Of a stretch of 8,053 nt of DNA, positions 6,944 to 8,053 are shown one piece after another. The position numbers were made by a program, and so were the translations under genes. The notes under the pieces were generated by a model that was given only the letters and a program-made list of their open reading frames with translations, was not told where the DNA came from and made no database searches. The DNA is from CAYXTC01 sp964479375 (GTDB taxonomy: Bacteria > Patescibacteriota > Minisyncoccia > Minisyncoccales > GWA2-38-27). The stretch spans positions 1 through 8,053 of the forward strand of contig CAYZKD010000022.1 of assembly GCA_964479375.1 (NCBI GenBank). Direction: 5' to 3'. Position 1 is the stretch's first letter; every line of letters starts with the position of its first letter.

Positions 6944-7244
6944 CGTTGAGATTATCCTTACGCACTGAAAAACCTTCCCTGGATAAAATCTCTTCCAGGG
7001 CAGAATACTCCCCCTTTACATATTCTTCCTCTGCCTTCTTGGCCTCTTTCTCTATACCGGGAAAATCTTTCATTACTTCTAGGGTTTCTTGCCAGGATTC
7101 AAACTCTTCGGCAGACAAAATTACAGCCTTGGGCTTCCCTTTCTCTGTCAAGGTATAGTAAGTAGAAGGGTTTTGTACTCTGTCGGCTATCTTAAAGATC
7201 TCTTTCCTGGCCTCTGAGATTGGTATTGTTTTTTTAGAATCCAT
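6900..7244 (-). CDS. YefM/Phd-family antitoxin
   Basis: Encodes 114 residues. Residues 1-55 match the Phd/YefM DNA-binding fold: IPISEARKEIFKIADRVQ, YYTLTEKGKPKAVILSAEEFESW. Residues 56-92 form an acidic helical segment (FPGIEKEAKKAEEEYVKGEYSALEEIL), the usual toxin-binding part of such antitoxins. A basic tail (about 96-114, ending in KKKSGKRS) is encoded by DNA that also encodes the toxin N-terminus. That tail is unusual for the family and may be a late extension of the reading frame. The protein should bind the operator at 7265-7283 alone or with toxin and repress its own operon. The ATG at 7244 has no strong Shine-Dalgarno. Confidence 0.9.
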   Translation of the reverse strand: MDSKKTIPISEARKEIFKIADRVQNPSTYYTLTEKGKPKAVILSAEEFESWQETLEVMKDFPGIEKEAKKAEEEYVKGEYSALEEILSREGFSVRKDNLNDVRGSSKKKSGKRS

Positions 7245-7264
7245 AGAAACTTTGTTTTTATTAC

Positions 7265-7300
7265 ATGTACATTATAGCGTACATTAAACCGTATTGTCAA
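7265..7300 (-). promoter_or_regulatory. Promoter with YefM-type paired operator
   Basis: On the minus strand, -35 TTGACA (7295-7300), an 18-nt spacer and -10 TATAAT (7271-7276) drive the antitoxin-toxin operon. TGTACA (7266-7271, extended to the palindrome ATGTACAT at 7265-7272) and CGTACA (7278-7283) flank the -10, with centres exactly 12 bp apart. The E. coli yefM-yoeB operator is described as paired palindromes with a TGTACA core at 12-bp centre spacing overlapping the promoter. Here the better palindrome is on the gene-proximal side. Confidence 0.8.
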
Positions 7301-7348
7301 CAGTGCTGCTAAAAGAGTCATCCTTCCAGAAGCCCAAACCTCTGATGA

Positions 7349-7375
7349 TTGAATTAAAACCTGTGGAAAACTCAA
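7349..7375. repeat. 27-bp dispersed repeat, copy B
   Basis: This is a direct copy of 6584-6610 (25 of 27 identical; 7355-7375 identical to 6590-6610). The two copies are 765 bp apart and enclose the whole YefM/RelE-like operon with its promoter and terminator. As in copy A, a GTGGGAGG hairpin follows on the right, here 26 nt away rather than 50. Confidence 0.9.
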
Positions 7376-7381
7376 CCCTCA

Positions 7382-7424
7382 GAGGCCCGTCCCCTGCAAA
7401 ATGTGGGAGGACGGGCCTCCCACA
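7382..7424. repeat. Overlapping, mutually exclusive hairpins
   Basis: Stem 1 is TGTGGGAGG (7402-7410) with CCTCCCACA (7416-7424), 9 bp with a 5-nt loop. Stem 2 is GAGGCCCGTCC (7382-7392) with GGACGGGCCTC (7409-7419), 11 bp with a 16-nt loop. They share 7409-7410 and 7416-7419 and cannot form together. On the minus strand stem 1 is followed by only four T, so it would be a poor terminator. The hairpin sequence also occurs, reversed, at 6661-6685. Confidence 0.8.
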
Positions 7425-7518
7425 ATGAAAAGACTGTTTTCTCGGAACGTAAATTTTTTGAGATATAGATTCCTTTCTTCTTGGTTATAAACCAAATGTT
7501 AGGATTAGGCTCACTTTT

Positions 7519-7545
7519 AGTTTAAATTATATAAAGAGTTGTCAA
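7519..7545 (-). promoter_or_regulatory. Possible orphan promoter upstream of the hairpin region
   Basis: On the minus strand a perfect -35 TTGACA (7540-7545) has a weak -10 TAAACT (7519-7524) after 15 nt. A TATAAT is also present but only 8 nt from the -35. It lies just past the terminator of the preceding gene, with no gene for over 270 bp downstream. It could drive a small RNA or a long leader of the RelE operon, or be chance. Confidence 0.3.
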
Positions 7546-7560
7546 GGGCTATTTATCTTC

Positions 7561-7588
7561 AAAAAAAAGCTCCGTAAAAACGGAGCTT
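7561..7588 (-). terminator. Strong intrinsic terminator of the 102-residue protein gene
   Basis: A 9-bp perfect stem, AAGCTCCGT (7567-7575) with ACGGAGCTT (7580-7588), has a 4-nt loop. On the minus strand an unbroken T-run (7568-7561) follows. It lies 14 nt beyond the stop codon of the upstream gene. Confidence 0.93.
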
Positions 7589-7602
7589 GTATTCTATATC
7601 TA

Positions 7603-7911
7603 TTATGCCCAATTGACGTAGTTGCAATTAACTCCCAATCTGCGAGGGGTGAATACATCCACTATGGTGTGGGCGGAAAAGCCGTCTGCTTTTTGTCGCA
7701 AGACCCTGCCGTCTGCCATTACGGGAAATACTGAAATGCTATCGTCTTTGTCTTGGATCGTGAAAAAAATCTTTCCCTTGTCTTCGCCTTCTGTGGGGCT
7801 AACAAGCCCGCAAGAGACAAATGCAATCTGAATGCGCGAAGACGGCTGAATCTTCCTGTTCTTCATTTGCCTTAATTGTCTTGTTTTTTGTTTCTTTTCC
7901 TTCCTTGGCAT
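7603..7911 (-). CDS. Hypothetical 102-residue protein with basic N-terminus
   Basis: I do not recognise this family. Residues 1-22 are strongly basic (MPRKEKKQKTRQLRQMKNRK), which would suit nucleic acid or ribosome binding. The rest looks like a compact beta-rich domain: RIQIAFVSCGLV (26-37), GKIFFTIQD (46-54), SISVFPVMADGRVL (58-71), HTIVDVFTPRRLGVNCNYVNWA (81-102). It has two cysteines (34 and 96). There is no signal peptide or membrane segment, so it is probably cytoplasmic. A good Shine-Dalgarno (AAAGGAA, about 7 nt before the ATG at 7911), a dedicated promoter and a strong terminator argue that it is a real, single-gene unit. Among these genes it has the clearest Shine-Dalgarno, hinting at good expression. 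It ends in TAA. Confidence 0.8.
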   Translation of the reverse strand: MPRKEKKQKTRQLRQMKNRKIQPSSRIQIAFVSCGLVSPTEGEDKGKIFFTIQDKDDSISVFPVMADGRVLRQKADGFSAHTIVDVFTPRRLGVNCNYVNWA

Positions 7912-7960
7912 TGAACGTTCCTTTCCTTTATTCGGGTTTCAAAGAACAATTAATAGTTTT

Positions 7961-7988
7961 AACCTATCAAAAAAATATAGTTTGTCAA
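7961..7988 (-). promoter_or_regulatory. Promoter of the 102-residue protein gene
   Basis: On the minus strand, -35 TTGACA (7983-7988) and an extended -10 TGATAGGTT (7961-7969) are separated by 16 nt. The hexamer itself is weak (TAGGTT), but the TG element compensates. The leader would be about 40 nt and contains the ribosome binding site at about 7918-7924. Confidence 0.6.
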
Positions 7989-8008
7989 GAGTTAAGAGTG
8001 GGTATAAT
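7982..8008 (+). promoter_or_regulatory. Possible divergent promoter toward the right edge
   Basis: On the plus strand TTGTCA (7982-7987) and a perfect TATAAT (8003-8008) are separated by 15 nt, somewhat short. Its -35 shares bases with the -35 of the minus-strand promoter, so the two could compete. No plus-strand gene starts before the window ends; AGTAAGGGG (8027-8035) could be part of a leader. Confidence 0.4.
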
Positions 8009-8053
8009 TAACAAGATGGAACAAAAGTAAGGGGAATTTGAATTTGTTTTAAG

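Larger units (their letters stand above)
7245..7602. other. Gene-free interval of 358 bp rich in signals
   Basis: No reading frame here looks coding. From right to left it holds the terminator of the 102-residue protein gene and a possible minus-strand promoter (7519-7545). A small 6-bp hairpin TTGGTT/AACCAA (7481-7495) follows, then two overlapping hairpins (7382-7424), repeat copy B (7349-7375) and the RelE-operon promoter/operator. The stretch 7301-7348 shows nothing I recognise. Confidence 0.7.

Noticed and set aside
7187..7375. Minus-strand open frame of 62 codons crossing the antitoxin start
   Set aside because: It runs through the RelE-operon promoter and operator and into the antitoxin gene in another frame; it has no recognisable protein pattern.
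94..7911. No TGA stop among the seven genes (four TAA, three TAG), hinting at a reassigned UGA as in some CPR lineages
   Set aside because: Seven genes are too few, and all genes read cleanly with the standard bacterial code and no in-frame TGA.
7821..8030. Plus-strand open frame of 69 codons
   Set aside because: Antisense to the start, ribosome binding site and promoter of the 102-residue protein gene; no credible start signal.

Overview
The window is AT-rich. All seven supported genes lie on the minus strand, so they are transcribed from high to low coordinates. They form three or four short transcription units separated by compact but signal-rich intergenic regions. The genes are small, Shine-Dalgarno sequences are weak or absent at several starts, and there are two toxin-antitoxin modules. 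There is also a giant secreted protein built from lamin-tail, BACON-like and PQQ-propeller domains with Ser/Thr-rich 'SSTP' segments. Together these look like a Candidatus Patescibacteria (CPR, Parcubacteria-like) genome, but that is inference from style; no phylogenetic marker is present. The standard bacterial code reads every gene cleanly.

Layout in transcription order (right to left). (1) 7603-7911 encodes an unrecognised 102-residue basic-to-mixed protein. It has its own promoter, a good ribosome binding site and a strong intrinsic terminator, and a possible divergent promoter points out of the right edge. (2) 7245-7602 has no gene. It holds a possible orphan promoter, two overlapping and mutually exclusive hairpins, one copy of a 27-bp repeat, and the promoter/operator of the next operon. 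(3) 6692-7244 is a YefM/Phd-type antitoxin plus RelE/ParE toxin operon. Its operator reproduces the TGTACA pair at 12-bp spacing known from yefM-yoeB, and a hairpin terminator follows it. The second 27-bp repeat copy and a sister hairpin lie just downstream, so the module is bracketed by direct repeats. (4) 5898-6533 encodes a membrane-anchored 211-residue extracytoplasmic protein, and 1290-5810 a 1506-residue secreted multidomain protein; they are probably co-transcribed. (5) 94-1195 is a second toxin-antitoxin operon: an HTH-Panacea (DUF4065) antitoxin followed by an overlapping RelE/ParE-like toxin, driven by a near-consensus promoter inside a 9-bp inverted repeat and giving an almost leaderless mRNA.

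The functional picture is a cell-surface gene pair flanked by two unrelated, self-regulated toxin-antitoxin modules. The most noteworthy items are the HTH-Panacea/toxin pair, the repeat-bracketed RelE module, the domain order of the giant surface protein, and the alternative hairpins near 7382-7424. I saw no CRISPR array, tRNA, rRNA or transposase.
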